Source: Piper betle (taxonomy: Eukaryota > Streptophyta > Magnoliopsida > Piperales > Piperaceae). From it: 64,000 nt of DNA. How positions within the stretch are numbered: the stretch's first letter is position 1; each line of letters opens with the position of its first letter. The stretch spans positions 124,001-188,000 of the forward strand of contig JAURVB010012602.1 of NCBI GenBank assembly GCA_033002965.1, read 5' to 3'. Under the pieces are notes generated by a model. The model was not told the DNA's origin. It was given only the letters and a program-made list of their open reading frames with translations, and ran no database searches. The translations under genes and the position numbers were made by a program. Shown one piece after another: positions 13,729 to 25,345 of the stretch.

Positions 13729-16700
13729 GGGATCGGGAAGGGAGGACGCAGGAGAACTTGGTCGGCGCCCGCGCCGGCGACGGCGAAGGAGGAAAGATGG
13801 GAGCTTGGAGTGAAGCTTTCTTTCCTTTCTTGCTTCTCCTTCTTCTTCTTCTCCACTACTAAAACTGGCCTTCTGCTTTTCACTGGTTTTATTCGTTTTT
13901 TTCTTTTTTTTGAAGCTTTTTTCTACTTTTTGTATTTAGGTGCTCGTTTGAGAGGTAATTGGAGAAAAGGGCTGAAGTGGCCGTTTAAACGGCGTTTAGG
14001 TGGTAATGGGTGTAAAAATATCATTTTTTTATTTTTATTTTTAGTTTTTTTATTTGTCTGTGACTAATTATTTTATAATAGTTTTCATGTATGCTTTTAC
14101 AAAAATTTATATACGAGGATCTTATTTCTCGAACTCATAATTGGTTATTTTTGTAATTGCAACCTAAGTGTTTAATAAATTTATAAATTTAACAAATTTA
14201 TCTTTAAGTGAATAGATTATTTAATTTTAATTTTTTTATTATTTAAAACACTTTTTACATTAATTACAACTATAAATTTTATTAAAATAATTAAAAATAA
14301 ATAATATAATAATTTTTTTAAATTTTAAAATATTATATAAATAAATATTAATATAATTGATGTCTTTTTATAAACCTTGGAAGAATCTGATCGAAGAATT
14401 TAATTCATATTTAAATTAATGATAATTTTTATTATTTAAAATATTTAAATTTTATCTACTTTATATGTAATAACATTTTAATTATTGTACAAAATATATT
14501 CGTGTAATTAGAAATAATTTAGATTATAAATAATTAAAAAATATAAATTAATTATGCCATATATATTTATATAAAAGCTACGAGACAATAAATTGTTTAT
14601 ATTTAAATTATTTTTATTTATTAGAAAAATTATATCTTCCTTGGTCATTCAGAAAAAAATTATCAAAACCATTTTGAAAAAAAACATAACTGTTGTTTTT
14701 TATATTGTAAGTGAAATCGTTCCGTAAAAAAGGTGGAAAACAAACAATCTCCGAGAAAGGCATTGACGGCGTGAGTGAGTGAAAGGAAGTCTGAACCTCC
14801 TTTTTAAATAGTACTCGGTCATCTTACTAAAAGTGTAATTAGTTTCAAGGCGAGGGTACCAAATGCATTTTGAAACCGGGCAGGGCCATTCTTCAATTTT
14901 GGCGAATCGCGCGTCCGACGGTCAAGGTCGTATCGCGCGAACCGAGGACCACCATTTTTCGGTGTCCCCCTCCCGCATCTTGCGCGGCCCACTCCTCACC
15001 CTACGATCTTCCAACTCCGGACCTAGATCTACGGCCTTTCGTAATCCAATTTTTGTAGGCCCATGTAATAGGATTATTTAAATAAAAACTTAACAAATAA
15101 AAAATAGCCTGTTTTTTATTTTAAAACATCCTAAATTTATAGGATTAATAAAATCATTAAATCAAGCATGAATATTTTCCATTTCCGTATGGATTTGGCA
15201 CTTGCCTAGTGAAGTTTTTAAATTTTTTAATTGAGGGTGTTACATTGGAATTTAAGTAGGTTTCTTTGTTAAGAATAATCACAGATCCAAAATAGATACG
15301 AGTAAAAAGCTCGTTAAATACTCAAAGCTTAATCGACTAGTTAGTTATTTTGAATTAATCGTCAAGGAACGTGGGTTTTCATTGTCTTGCAATTAAGATA
15401 ACATCATAGATTAAGAAAGTTCCATCAAATAAATTCTATTAAAATTAACTAATCGCAAATGCATTATTCAAGTTCAGTTTGTTCTAATAATTTCTATTAT
15501 TATATAATATCTATTATTCAAGATGATCAGAATACGATTACATAATAAAATACCATAATTGCCGAAATACCCGATCCTTTCTTCTTGTCATCTACCCGTT
15601 TATAAAAATTGAAGTCAAAATTACGAATTCTTTTCTTCTATTTTATCACCGTATCAATACTCACTACAAAAAATTTTACGTTCTTTCTTGTCATCTTTAT
15701 CTATGTTCTTTTGAGACTACCTCTACTCATTCACTTCCCTTTTTATGGTAAAATCAAACATTAGAAGGAAAATGCTAATTGGGAAAAGAAACAAACGAAG
15801 GAAAACACAACGTGACAATTCGTCAGAGCTGTGCTGGGTTGGAATCTAGAAATGGAGTGTCATCTTCTTCGCAACTGCAATCTACATGGAATCCACTTTG
15901 TCCCCCGAGTGTCATCAATGACCGAGTTCTATGTGCTCGTTATCATCTGTCATTTGTGTTGGCCACCCTGATTGACGTGTTTATGTCTTTCACCTAAAGA
16001 TTTTCCACGCCAGTGGGCACTTCGTTTACGTCTTTTTTTATATATATTTATAAAAAAGAGGTGTGTTTGTCGACTAGAAATGAATAAAAAAAAGGCAAAC
16101 AAATCTTAAAAATTTAAAAGTAGCTACGACACTAATAATTTGCAGCTTTTTGTAGTATACATATACAGGCGCCTCATAAAGAGCATATGCAGTTTTGACT
16201 CTAATGAGAACGTTTAATATAAGCTAGGAGTCCAACCGTAACTAGGCGGGACGCAAAGGAATTAGGTCTGTCGCCTTAAAATTACTTGTGAAAAAAAGCA
16301 GTATAAACATACTTGAGCTCGTAAAGAGTTAAAAAAAGAGTTCGACATTCAAACCCGCTGTGATATAACTCTCAATCAAGCTTTTGATGGCGACCCAGAC
16401 CCGAGCAAGTCCAGAGATCCAATTATCGAAAGTATATGATTTCATAAAATTAATCCAGAAGGTAAAAAGTTGATTACGTACACAGATGATAAAAGTTGTC
16501 ATCACGAAGCATATTTCCATAGAGGAATTTTTTGGGCATTCCACCAACATTAATAATAACGATGATGGGTTGGATGTTGAAAAATAAAAAAGACGATGGG
16601 TGGACTCATCAAGCAATAACAATTAGTCTAAACGAAACTTGTAACAAGTGACGGAACACCAACTTCGTAAGGAAAACACCTGATTGTCATGAAGTTTAAC

Positions 16701-16816
16701 TGAGTTTCAAAACTAAAACCAAATAGAAGCTTTTGCAAGAACATAATACTCAATGAACATCCACTCTAAAACAGCGTCTTCAAAAATATCTTCGCATAAA
16801 GAAACACTCCTGCATT
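13729..16816. other. intergenic region with a GC-rich island
   Basis: The 13.73-13.95 kb part is the GC-rich 5' UTR and promoter side of CRWN. From 14.05 to 14.70 kb it is extremely AT-rich. An island at about 14750-15060 is clearly richer in G+C, with CpG words (GCGCGTCCGACGG, ATCGCGCGAACCG), and ends in AGGCCCA. It contains no convincing ORF or RNA. The 15.06-16.82 kb part is AT-rich and holds only short unrecognised frames. Confidence 0.5.
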
Positions 16817-17866
16817 TCATTTTTTCTTATCCGAAACTCCTGCTGATCTGCAAGTGATGAGACAGTCATAAAAAATTGCTCATTAATATTAACATGCAAT
16901 CTTGACTTTCACGATACAACTGCATTCACTTTCACACAAAAAATAAATACAAAGGTATTTATGATCAATAGCATAAAACCTAAACAGAGTCAGCTCCCAC
17001 CAACTTTGACATGCACAGGGAGATCATGGAAAATAGAACAATGTGGGACAACATGCAATGGAAAATGAACAAAACTGCTAGTAAAATTACAACATTAAAA
17101 CAAGAAAACAATAGCACTACAATAGAAATTAGGAAATTTCTCGGATTTTATTAACAAGGCAAAAGCTACATCTGAATCATTCCACTTTAAATGCTGCATG
17201 AGATGTTACTCATTCAACTAGTTTATCAGTAATAAATTAAAACAACTCAGGTGTGTTAAATTTATCATAACTATTACTAAAACATCAATGCCATACACAT
17301 AATTTCCTGTTGCTAATATATACTTTTTTATCTAGCTTCCAACAATCAATAATCACACCATATACCAAATAAAGCAAATATCTGAAGCAAACACTTAGAT
17401 TCAGTGAAAATGAGTTACCTCATTTTCCTCAGAACACTGGACATCTCTTCACGCTTCCTTTTTGCTCTCTTATGCGTTCCCAACTTTCTCTTTGCAACTT
17501 TAAGTGCACGTTTGTCCTTGCCAACTTTCAGAAGCTCAGTGATCCTTTTCTCATAGGGAGCAAAGCCAGAAACTTCCCTGATCAGGTTCCTGACAAATTG
17601 AACTCTCTTGGTAGATCTCTGAAATAGCAAACAGACAACAAAGAAAAATTCACTCTTCATCTTGACAACTATTTAATAAAGTGCCATATTGAACATAACA
17701 AAGAGGATATATAGAGGAAACAATAAACTAAGCAGACAACAAAGAGGATAGATTTGTATTGTACTCCTTTTCTATCCGAAGGGCGAGGAGCCAACTCCTT
17801 CTTTGTGACAACATGCCCTTTGTTCAATCCGACAAACAATCCCGACTTTGGTTGTGGAGGAGCCAT
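16817..17866 (-). CDS. RPL36: 60S ribosomal protein eL36
   Basis: Component of the cytosolic large ribosomal subunit. Three coding exons on the minus strand: 17765-17866 ([20 protein letters not shown]..., 34 codons), 17419-17618 ([16 protein letters not shown]...SSVLRKM) and a short terminal exon 16817-16847 encoding SAGVSDKKK and TGA. The second exon appears to end in a stop (AGG TAA), but that TAA is part of the GT donor: ATG AG/GTAACT joins AG/ATCAGCAGG in phase and gives the usual eL36 tail [12 protein letters not shown]. Acceptor ACTTGCAG lies at 16848-16855. The protein is about 110 residues, highly basic, with the strongly conserved [20 protein letters not shown] core intact. A 719-nt intron (17870-18588) separates the start codon from a 5' UTR exon at about 18589-18680, a common arrangement in plant ribosomal protein genes. 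No damage is seen. Confidence 0.96.
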
Positions 17867-18667
17867 GTCCTACAAAACAAAAATCAACCAAGACCACAAA
17901 TCAAATCTAAGAAAAACACCCACTTAGATTGCAGCCAAACAACTATCAACATTACAAGCAAATAAACCTAAACACCTTTCTAACCAGCCAAAATGTCACA
18001 TCCACCACTCAGATATTTTTTCACTCATGGTATATTCGAAAACCACCTACTATGCAATTAGTTGAATAAAAAACAATATCATAAATAGAACAAGTAAAAT
18101 AGCTTTTTTAACATTACTATTCATGAAACTAGCAAAGCTTATCAACGTTTTTGGTAGGAAACATCCACCATCTAAAAATCTATCAAACTGAATAACCATG
18201 TCAACTCCATCAGATATCCCAATATCCATGGAAAATCCTAAAACCAACGACTAACCCCCAACTTTTTTATTCAAAAAAAAAATTATACATCTTAAGTTTC
18301 TAAACCATTAAAATAATTTCATATAATAATTCTTCAAAATAATAAAAAAAGGAGCGTCGCTTCGTTTTTCTAACATCTCCAAATACATCAAACCTAAGAA
18401 TCATCAAACCTCCATAGTATATCTTTTCCATCAACGATTAGCCAGCTACAATTCATCAGGAAGCATTCATTTTTAAACAAAAAACAAAAAAAAATCATCT
18501 TCAATCACAATAAGAGCTAATTAACAGGATAAAACATTGAAAATGAATCAAACCGTAAACAATTGCAAAAAAAGATCAAGCTTTTTACCTCTACAAGCGC
18601 TGCGGCCCTCCTCAGTTCCAGAAATAGGAACGCCTACAAGAAAACCCTCGTTTCAAGGGCGACGAGC

Positions 18668-18765
18668 AAAACCCTAGTTACCGGCGATGTTCGTATTGGG
18701 CCCTCTGGGTGCGGCCCATCTATCCTGGGCCGAAGCCCATTTCGAAGTGATGTAGAAATTGGGCC
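18668..18765 (-). promoter_or_regulatory. telo-box plus site II promoter of eL36
   Basis: A telo-box (AAACCCTA, 18669-18676) lies beside the 5' UTR exon. Immediately upstream of it are five site II-type words (TGGGCC/TGGGCT or complement) at 18697-18702, 18713-18718, 18726-18731, 18734-18739 and 18760-18765. A telo-box combined with site II motifs is the established signature of promoters of ribosomal protein and other cell-growth genes in plants, bound by TCP and Pur-alpha-type factors. Position and orientation fit the eL36 gene. Confidence 0.85.
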
Positions 18766-18913
18766 TCGATCAATCACATTTTAGGCTTCTTATTATTATG
18801 AATGTATATATACAATACATCTTCAATATTAGCCTGCTGCAAATATTTTTTTGTTCATGTATTTACAATGGAATTACTGTACCTTATAGTAGCAGGTTGA
18901 TTGGAATACAGTT

Positions 18914-18914
18914 G

Positions 18915-18994
<80 letters not shown>
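18914..18994. repeat. (GT)n-(TA)n microsatellite
   Basis: About 15 nt of GT repeat run directly into roughly 65 nt of uninterrupted TA repeat, just upstream of the eL36 promoter. Confidence 0.98.
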
Positions 18995-18996
<2 letters not shown>

Positions 18997-19529
18997 GCAA
19001 AATAAGTCCGCAGATTCAGAAGTAGATATACTGATTTTAATTGTGTAATGATTGTTTTATCCTATTCTTTTAATGTTATTTGACTTTCTTGATCTTCATT
19101 CGGCTCCCAGACTTTTTGATTCGGCGATAAATGTTAATGTAAGTATGAAGGTGTATAAATATACATTGAATAATATTGGGTATATGAATAATCTTTGTAT
19201 GACTCTTCTTTGAATAATATTGTGTATATGAGTACATTAGACTCACGGGCATTTGAAGCATATCCTCAAAGTCAAAGCTGTTGCCTTGAAAATTATCTAA
19301 CTTGATCTACGCTACATTACATGAACATGGTTTTAAGTATTATATAAGCAAGGCATGCTTCATTGTATACTCACTCTTCTTTAAGCAAAAATGGTTCCCC
19401 TTCAATCCACACGAAGCAGTACAACACTGCTGTAAATACCCACATTAACCCTAATTGTCTATCATCAAACATTGCCAGACTACAATCACCATCATAATTC
19501 ACACATTAGGATCAAACATCAAATTTAAG
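18995..19529. other. intergenic region, promoter side of the PR-1 pseudogene
   Basis: AT-rich. A TATATAAG word near 19340 could be the old TATA box of the PR-1 gene. Nothing else was recognised. Confidence 0.45.
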
Positions 19530-19784
19530 ATGGCGTTGTTAGATAACAAGATTATGGTGATCTTGTACATTACCCTCTTGATCTCCTCCCTTGTCAATCT
19601 TTTTGGCGTCACCCCAGCACAAAACACACCACAAGATTACCTGACCCCACACAATTCAAGCACGTGCACAAGTAGGAATGGGAACGATGACGTGAAACTC
19701 AACGGTTGCCAATTACGCGCAAAACTACGCAAATCAGAGGATCGTTGACCGGAGCCTGGACACTCCTGAATACCTTCTGCCTAA

Positions 19785-21101
19785 ATCAATTAATTTTTAA
19801 CCGAATCGGCTAATTTAAAATAGATTGAAAAATATCTTGTTTCAATAAACGTATGCAAATTAATTACGATAAAAATCAGTTTATAAATCGACCGATTGAG
19901 CAGATTTAAGAGGGCGGCTAGGGATAAAGCAGCAAAAGGGGGGAGCGGCAATAGGGTTGGGGGATAACATGGGGGCGACAACGGTTGGGGGGGGGGGGGT
20001 GCAGCCAAAAGCAACACCAACGGAGGTGAAAGAGGGGTAATGAATTAGTGATCGGGGAAAGAGAATTGGGAAAAAAATAGTTTGTGGCATTTTCCTAATT
20101 AAAAATTGACTACACTCTATCTTAGGTTAAAAATAAAAATTAACTTCAAATAATTCAAATATATATATATATAATATAATACATAATGTAATATTAAAAT
20201 AACATATTTTATAACTAATAACTTATCATTTTTTACCAATTTAAGTAAATTGATTATTGTCAAATTTTTAATGAATCATTATGATTCAACGACTGTTACC
20301 ATCTGATTCAATATCTAATTCTGATGTTTACTATGGTTGCATAAATTGGAATCGAAATTAGAATCGATTTTCGAGAGAGTTAGATTTGGAATCTAAATTG
20401 ATCTAAATTGGACAGGAATCAGTTTAGTTGAACCGGTCTGAATAGGTTCAAATCGGTCATATATAATAATTTAACAACTCATAACATAAATATATAAAAA
20501 TTAGATATTGATGTCATTTTGATATTATTATACGTATTATATTTTATGATATTTTTAATATTTTTTTAATTATTTAGAGTTAGTTATTATTTTTGACTCA
20601 AGTCGGACACAAATCAAATTTTAATTACGAGAATGCCACTGAGTGTTATTTCTTTCCCACATCATTTCCCGCATCCGCCCTCCTTCCCTGTCGCTGCTGT
20701 TATCGCGCCCCCTCCCCCAGACCCGCCCCGCCCTGCGCCTGGCCCTGTACCCGTCGCGTCCCGCCCCCCCTCCCCCAGACCCGCCCCACCCTGCCCTGCC
20801 TCGCCCTCGCCCGTCGTGCCTCGCCTTGCGCCTGCCATGCCCCGCCTCTCCCAGCCAACCCTACCCTATCCCTCCCTGCCGCCGCTGCCCCACCCTGCTG
20901 CGCCCCACCCCCTTCGTTTGGAATCGGTTGATTTGGGCTGATTCCGAATCGGTTCGAATCGGCCGATTTCACAGACCGATTCGGATGAAAACCGATTCAA
21001 TGAGTTTTTTGAATCGGTTTTCCTCCAATCCGAGTAGAATCGGCCGATTCCAATTCGGAATATGCGATTTTTACAACCTGGATGTTTACAATTGTGGCTA
21101 G
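19785..21101 (-). mobile_element. small inverted-repeat DNA element inside PR-1, itself interrupted
   Basis: Sequence from about 19785 to 20322 is, on the minus strand, a degenerate copy of the element at 20332-21080. It has an AT-rich half, then the module ...GTCAATTTTTAATTAGGAAAATGCC (read in short pieces around 20090-20110), then a GC-rich tract with a run of 13 G (19987-19999), then a CGATTCGGTTAAAA-type end. The second element is inserted near its right end, so its right terminus is expected just after 21089. Exact borders and target duplication were not resolved. Confidence 0.55.
20332..21080 (+). mobile_element. hAT-like non-autonomous element with 8-9 bp target duplication
   Basis: Flanked by a perfect GATGTTTAC direct repeat (20323-20331 and 21081-21089). 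The termini are inverted: TATGGTTGCATAAATTGG at the left and, read inwards from the right, CAGGTTGTAAAAATCGC. The interior has an AT-rich half, the 60-bp module ending TTACGAGAATGCC (to about 20640), a C-rich low-complexity tract (20640-20930) and several copies of GAATCGG/CCGATTC. No transposase is encoded. The termini and an 8-bp duplication would fit hAT; the ninth matching base leaves a Mutator-type origin open. Confidence 0.7.
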
Positions 21102-21334
21102 AATCTATTACGGGCTCTGGTCGGTGATGCCATTAACCCCGGGTTGCCGAGAAGCAAAACTAAAAGTATGCAGCCAACACGTGTTAAATGGGAAAAGTTT
21201 GCGGCCACTATAAAGTGATGTCGGCTAGCTCGTTGGAGTTAGGGTGCGGCCGTGTAAAGTGCAACAATGGAGCAATTTTCCTCATATGCAACTATAGCCC
21301 CCCGGGGAACTATGTTGGACGACGACCATATTGA

Positions 21335-23319
21335 TATTAATTCTCCATGGGACTGTAACATATATTGATCATGACCACCTAAACTATTTTTTGTTAATAA
21401 GGTAAAGGGTGGACAAATAAGCCATTCCCCTCCCCCAACCTTTTTTTAACGTTGTCTTTTCATTGAAAATCCTAATGTTATTTTCTTGTTATATATGCTG
21501 CAAAAATATCGGGAAGAAACACTTTTATGCTTTAGTGAAATTCACTGCAGGGCTTGTTTGATTGGCATGACGACGGAGTATAAACAAAATAGTTATATGA
21601 AAAGATGTAGATATCATATAAAATTTGTAAATGGAAAAAAATAAGGTGGGCTACTTACTTCATATAATTTATATAAGCTACACTTTTGATTTGAAAAGTC
21701 ATTGACATTTTAATTATTTGTTTTTATATCTATCTATGTAGATTTCAAATAATGAGACCTAATAAATTGTTTCAAATAAAATTTTTAATTTATATCAGCG
21801 ATAAAAGTTTTAGCTCATGTACACGAGGCTCAAAGGGATAAAATTTTTTATATTTTTTATACACATATTATCAGACAAGCAAATTTGGACCTGGTAGCCC
21901 GCATATCTTGCTCCGCGCATCCCGCTTATGGCATTGAGTTTTATTAAACTATAGACATAAATCTAAAACTACAAACATAATCCTTAAATATGAGCACTAA
22001 TCATCTTCTGAAGTAACATGACGGAAGCCCACATTTGGTGGTTCAGTATGACCAAGGCCCATGTTTGTTGGTTTATGGACTAGCAAATTTGGACTTCATA
22101 GGATTACAGAAGCCCTAATTTTAGTTTAATTACATTCACATTGGCGTCTGTCCCCCCTCCCAAATAGTGGCAAATACGTCCAATTGTTAAATGAATGTAG
22201 GGGATGGAGATTAAGAGGTGGCGATGGACTCGAACGAGTCACCATTGAAGTGGGCGGATGTGTGCAGACCAACTTTTGAACACAATCACGAAGGATGCCC
22301 ACGTATATAGGAGAAGATGGGTACTTTGAAGCGAGCCATTGGAAAATCGGTGGATTTTGTTTACGATTTGCTGCCATGGCATGGAAGAAAGAAACGCTTT
22401 GTCAAATTATTTCCCAGACCTTTTGCTTTGTCGGATGTTTTCGAGTTTTCTATAAAATGCGTAAACTGACATTACATGCAAAAGCTAAGGGAACAAGGAT
22501 TAGGTTCTGAAATTTTAGCATTGGAACACATTGGTAAAAATTGTGTGTGGCTTTATTGTATCATTTCACCTCAAAGCTCAACTGTTTTCTCACAGGATCA
22601 GATTCAGACTTGCTTGCCATGACCACAAGTATGGGACTACTTAACTGGAATAGCCATAAGCCACCATCACCTCTTTGTGCCCAAAACTTACAATTATCAT
22701 ACAGAAATGGCTGTGGGAGTTGATTGGCATCCAATGATATTAATCACTCATTAATTAAAACAATTGAGTCTGGGATTAGGAGCAGCCACAAATGACAGAG
22801 AACAAATTAAAATATGGAAAGGAGCAAAAGCCGGACAAAAGCTTCGGCTTTTCATCACCTTTTTCTCATATTGGAAAAGCATCACACACCTCATCATCCT
22901 CTCTTCTTACTTTCTTTGCGTCTGCCAGTGTTTGGGCGTCGAAAATGGTATTCTATGCTCTAAAACGCCATGTTTTTTTCTTTAACCAAAAAACAAATAA
23001 TTCCCCAGCACCATCATGCATAGTTAGGACAAGTACCGCATATCTTGTCGTCACTTTACATACAATGCTGAAGTCAAATGTTTATCTGTTTGGGGATCAA
23101 TCAATACGTTTTTTACAAGCAAGGATCAGATAATACTTTTGTTTTCTTTCCCAAGCAATCCAAAGGATCAACACTACTTGTAAAAAGGATAGGAATGCTT
23201 TGCTCCCAAGGTTTCTATTGAGATAGATCTACTCTAGTTGGCCCACTTCACAGTACATTTCCACTCTGTTTGTAGATGGCACTTCCGCTGAACCAGAACA
23301 ACACATTAGATAGATATAT

Positions 23320-23371
<52 letters not shown>

Positions 23372-23535
23372 TTGCAAATATTACTTCTCAATTCTCATTT
23401 ATGAATGAGTAGTCAAATGGGAGATTTTCTAATTGAAAAACATTAAGGCCCATGTCTTACTTTAAACGACGTTGCAATATATTTGAAGCAAGCACGGTCA
23501 ATTTTCACGGTTGATCAACATATGATGGTATATAT
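21335..23535. other. intergenic region
   Basis: AT-rich DNA after the PR-1 pseudogene. Short open frames (for example 22126-22377 minus and 22792-23133 plus) match nothing I recognise. A (TA)n microsatellite lies at 23322-23367. No gene is called. Confidence 0.5.
23322..23367. repeat. (TA)n microsatellite
   Basis: About 46 nt of nearly pure TA repeat preceded by imperfect TAGATA units. Confidence 0.97.
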
Positions 23536-24108
23536 CCATAGTTGTAGAAATCGGAATCAGAATCAGTTTTCAAAGGACTCGGAATTAAAATCGGAATCGG
23601 TCTAAATCAAACAAGAATCAGTCCAATTGAATCGATCATATATAATAATTTGACAACTCATAACATAAATATATAAAAATTAAATATTGGTGTAATTTTA
23701 ATATTATTGTGTGTATTATATTTTTATGATATTTTTATATTTTTTGGATTTTTTAAAATTATTTTTAATTAATTATTATTTATCACTCGGGTCGGAATCA
23801 AGTCAACTTTTAATTACGAAAATGACACTCTCGCTCTTCACCCACGCCGTCGCCGCCTTGCCTCCCCTGCCCCGCCCTGCCGGCGCAAAGGGGTGACAGC
23901 AGTGGCAGAGGGAAAATAAGGGGTATTTTTATCATTATAAATATTAAATTTCTATTTTATCCATGTATAAATAATTTATATAATATAAAACTAAGGATAT
24001 TTTAGTAATTTATCTCAAACCGATTTCACCCAAATTTGACCCGGATTTCGCCAGATCCGATTTAAATCGGCTGATTTCGAATAGAATCGGCCGATTTTTT
24101 TCAACTGT
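23536..24108 (+). mobile_element. hAT-like non-autonomous element, second full copy
   Basis: Flanked by the 8-bp direct repeat GTATATAT (23528-23535 and 24109-24116). The termini are inverted: CCATAGTTGTAGAAATCGG against ACAGTTGAAAAAAATCGG read from the right. The interior is collinear with the 20332-21080 element, including ATATAATAATTT, ACAACTCATAACATAAATA, the module ending TTACGAAAATGAC (to about 23825), and a GC-rich tract (23830-23895). It is shorter, with no coding capacity. The target duplication lies in TA-rich DNA, so its significance is reduced. Confidence 0.7.
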
Positions 24109-24893
24109 GTATATATACCCCATTAATTTGATTGCAAATATATATCTGGGTAATGGAACAAGAGTTGAATAAACACATTTAGACTGGCTATGGACCAATA
24201 TTTGTAGTCTACAAAGTATTGTGGATGGTTTCAATGAAGGAACTGGTACATTAGGTGGACACAATTAGGTGTGCTGGGTTAGTTTTCCATTCTCCATTAA
24301 TATAATGACTTGCGGCTACTTGGAAACAAATTGATTCTCGGCACATATAAACGCTTGGTTCACATAACCCACTTAGAGTGTTCTAGTTTCATGCTAATTC
24401 TATCAAAAATGGGGAGGGGTTGAGAGAACTGGGAGAGATCTGCACACACACCATTTGGTCTTAGTGCACATCTCTTTCAGATTTTGCACCATTAAAGCCG
24501 GAAACCACACGCAAAGACAAAAAGACACAACTAACATGAGCAACATTCAATCCAAACTAGTGTTAACAGACCAAGCAATTATCCCACCAAATCATCATCA
24601 TTATGCAGTAATTAAAGAAAAAAGAATTTCTCCATCCATGATTCAGCACGACAGCTAGTGACATCAGAAAACATAAGAAAGGTTTAGCAAATTAATAAGC
24701 TTTTCTTCTCATCTGCGATGCATAATTTATATAATTGAAATCGAGACAATAGAGAGAAGATAGCTAAATACGAAGAACAGTTTACATTATTATTATAATT
24801 CAAAAACTTAAAATTCGATTCGACATATCATAAAATAGAGTCCATCATTTTTAAAACCCGACCAGATCCATCGATCTGGGCCGGTCCAACCCG

Positions 24894-25037
24894 GTATACC
24901 AAGTATCGGCTTCTAATCCAGCCCGATTCAAGACAATATACCAGGTTGCTGCAAAGTTCGACGCCGTATACCAAGTACCAGCTTCTAATCAAGTCCGGTG
25001 TAAAACAACATGCCAGGTTGCAGCAAACCCTCCATAT
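24894..25037. repeat. two-copy tandem repeat, 72-bp period
   Basis: Two diverged units start with GTATACCAAGTA at 24894 and 24966. Both continue with GCTTCTAATC, an AAGTCCGG/CAGCCCG word, and CCAGGTTGC.GCAAA. The spacing is 72 nt. Function unknown. Confidence 0.8.
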
Positions 25038-25254
25038 TACTCCTGATTTTGGTGAAAACCAACATACCACCGGTTCCCCGAATGAACTCAGACTAAGTTA
25101 GACCCGAATTGGACACTGTTCGGTTCGAAACAAGGTTCCCCGTTAAGTTTATACACAAAGAAAAGGATCAACTTCTTCACTTCCTGGGTGACATGGGAAT
25201 AATGTTTCGCTGCCAGAAGAATAATTATATATATATAAGTCACACGGATATCAA

Positions 25255-25345
25255 TGTAAGAATTGCGTGTTGCCTCTAATGGGTAAGCATGGTGTGAATT
25301 GGAGGTCCCTGGTTCAAGCCCCTCACGTTGGGGCAATTTTTTTAA
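25255..25345 (+). repeat. tRNA-like SINE fragment (possible)
   Basis: Contains a good Pol III B-box (GGTTCAAGCCC, 25311-25321) preceded by GGAGGTCCCT, and about 40 nt upstream a weak A-box-like stretch (TGCCTCTAATGGG). The segment ends in GGGGCAATTTTTTT. The layout resembles the tRNA-related head of plant SINEs, but no clear tail or target duplication was found, and the cloverleaf does not close well enough to be a tRNA gene. Confidence 0.35.

Larger units (their letters stand above)
19530..21334 (+). pseudogene. pathogenesis-related protein 1 (CAP family) pseudogene, split by transposons
   Basis: The 5' part (19530 to about 19775) starts with an ATG, a hydrophobic signal peptide and AQNTPQDYLTPHN, the usual mature start of PR-1. 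After about 45 codons the PR-1 frame continues only with frame changes: QVGMGTMT, then TGA where Trp is usual, then NYAQNYANQRIVD. The 3' part resumes at about 21096. It includes GSG, VAEKQN, a degraded KVCGHY segment and the intact C-terminal stretch GCGRVKCNNGAIFLICNYSP followed by PGNYVGRRPY and TGA at 21332-21334. About 1.3 kb of transposon sequence separates the halves. Several stops and frameshifts also lie within the 3' half. In the living family these are secreted sterol-binding CAP proteins of about 160 residues induced by pathogens. This copy cannot encode one. Confidence 0.82.

Noticed and set aside
13810..14067. 85-codon frame upstream of CRWN4
   Set aside because: Phe/Leu-rich translation of T-rich promoter DNA.
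16329..16622. 97-codon open frame on the minus strand near the eL36 3' end
   Set aside because: No recognisable motif, AT-driven composition, no splice context. Treated as chance.
18928..18994. TA-rich run as a possible origin or regulatory site
   Set aside because: Simple (TA)n microsatellite; no additional signal.
20593..21101. Pro-rich frames of 100-150 codons
   Set aside because: C-rich low-complexity tract inside a transposable element, open in all three forward frames.
25255..25345. tRNA gene
   Set aside because: A good B-box is present but the acceptor and anticodon arms do not form a normal cloverleaf; kept only as a possible SINE fragment.
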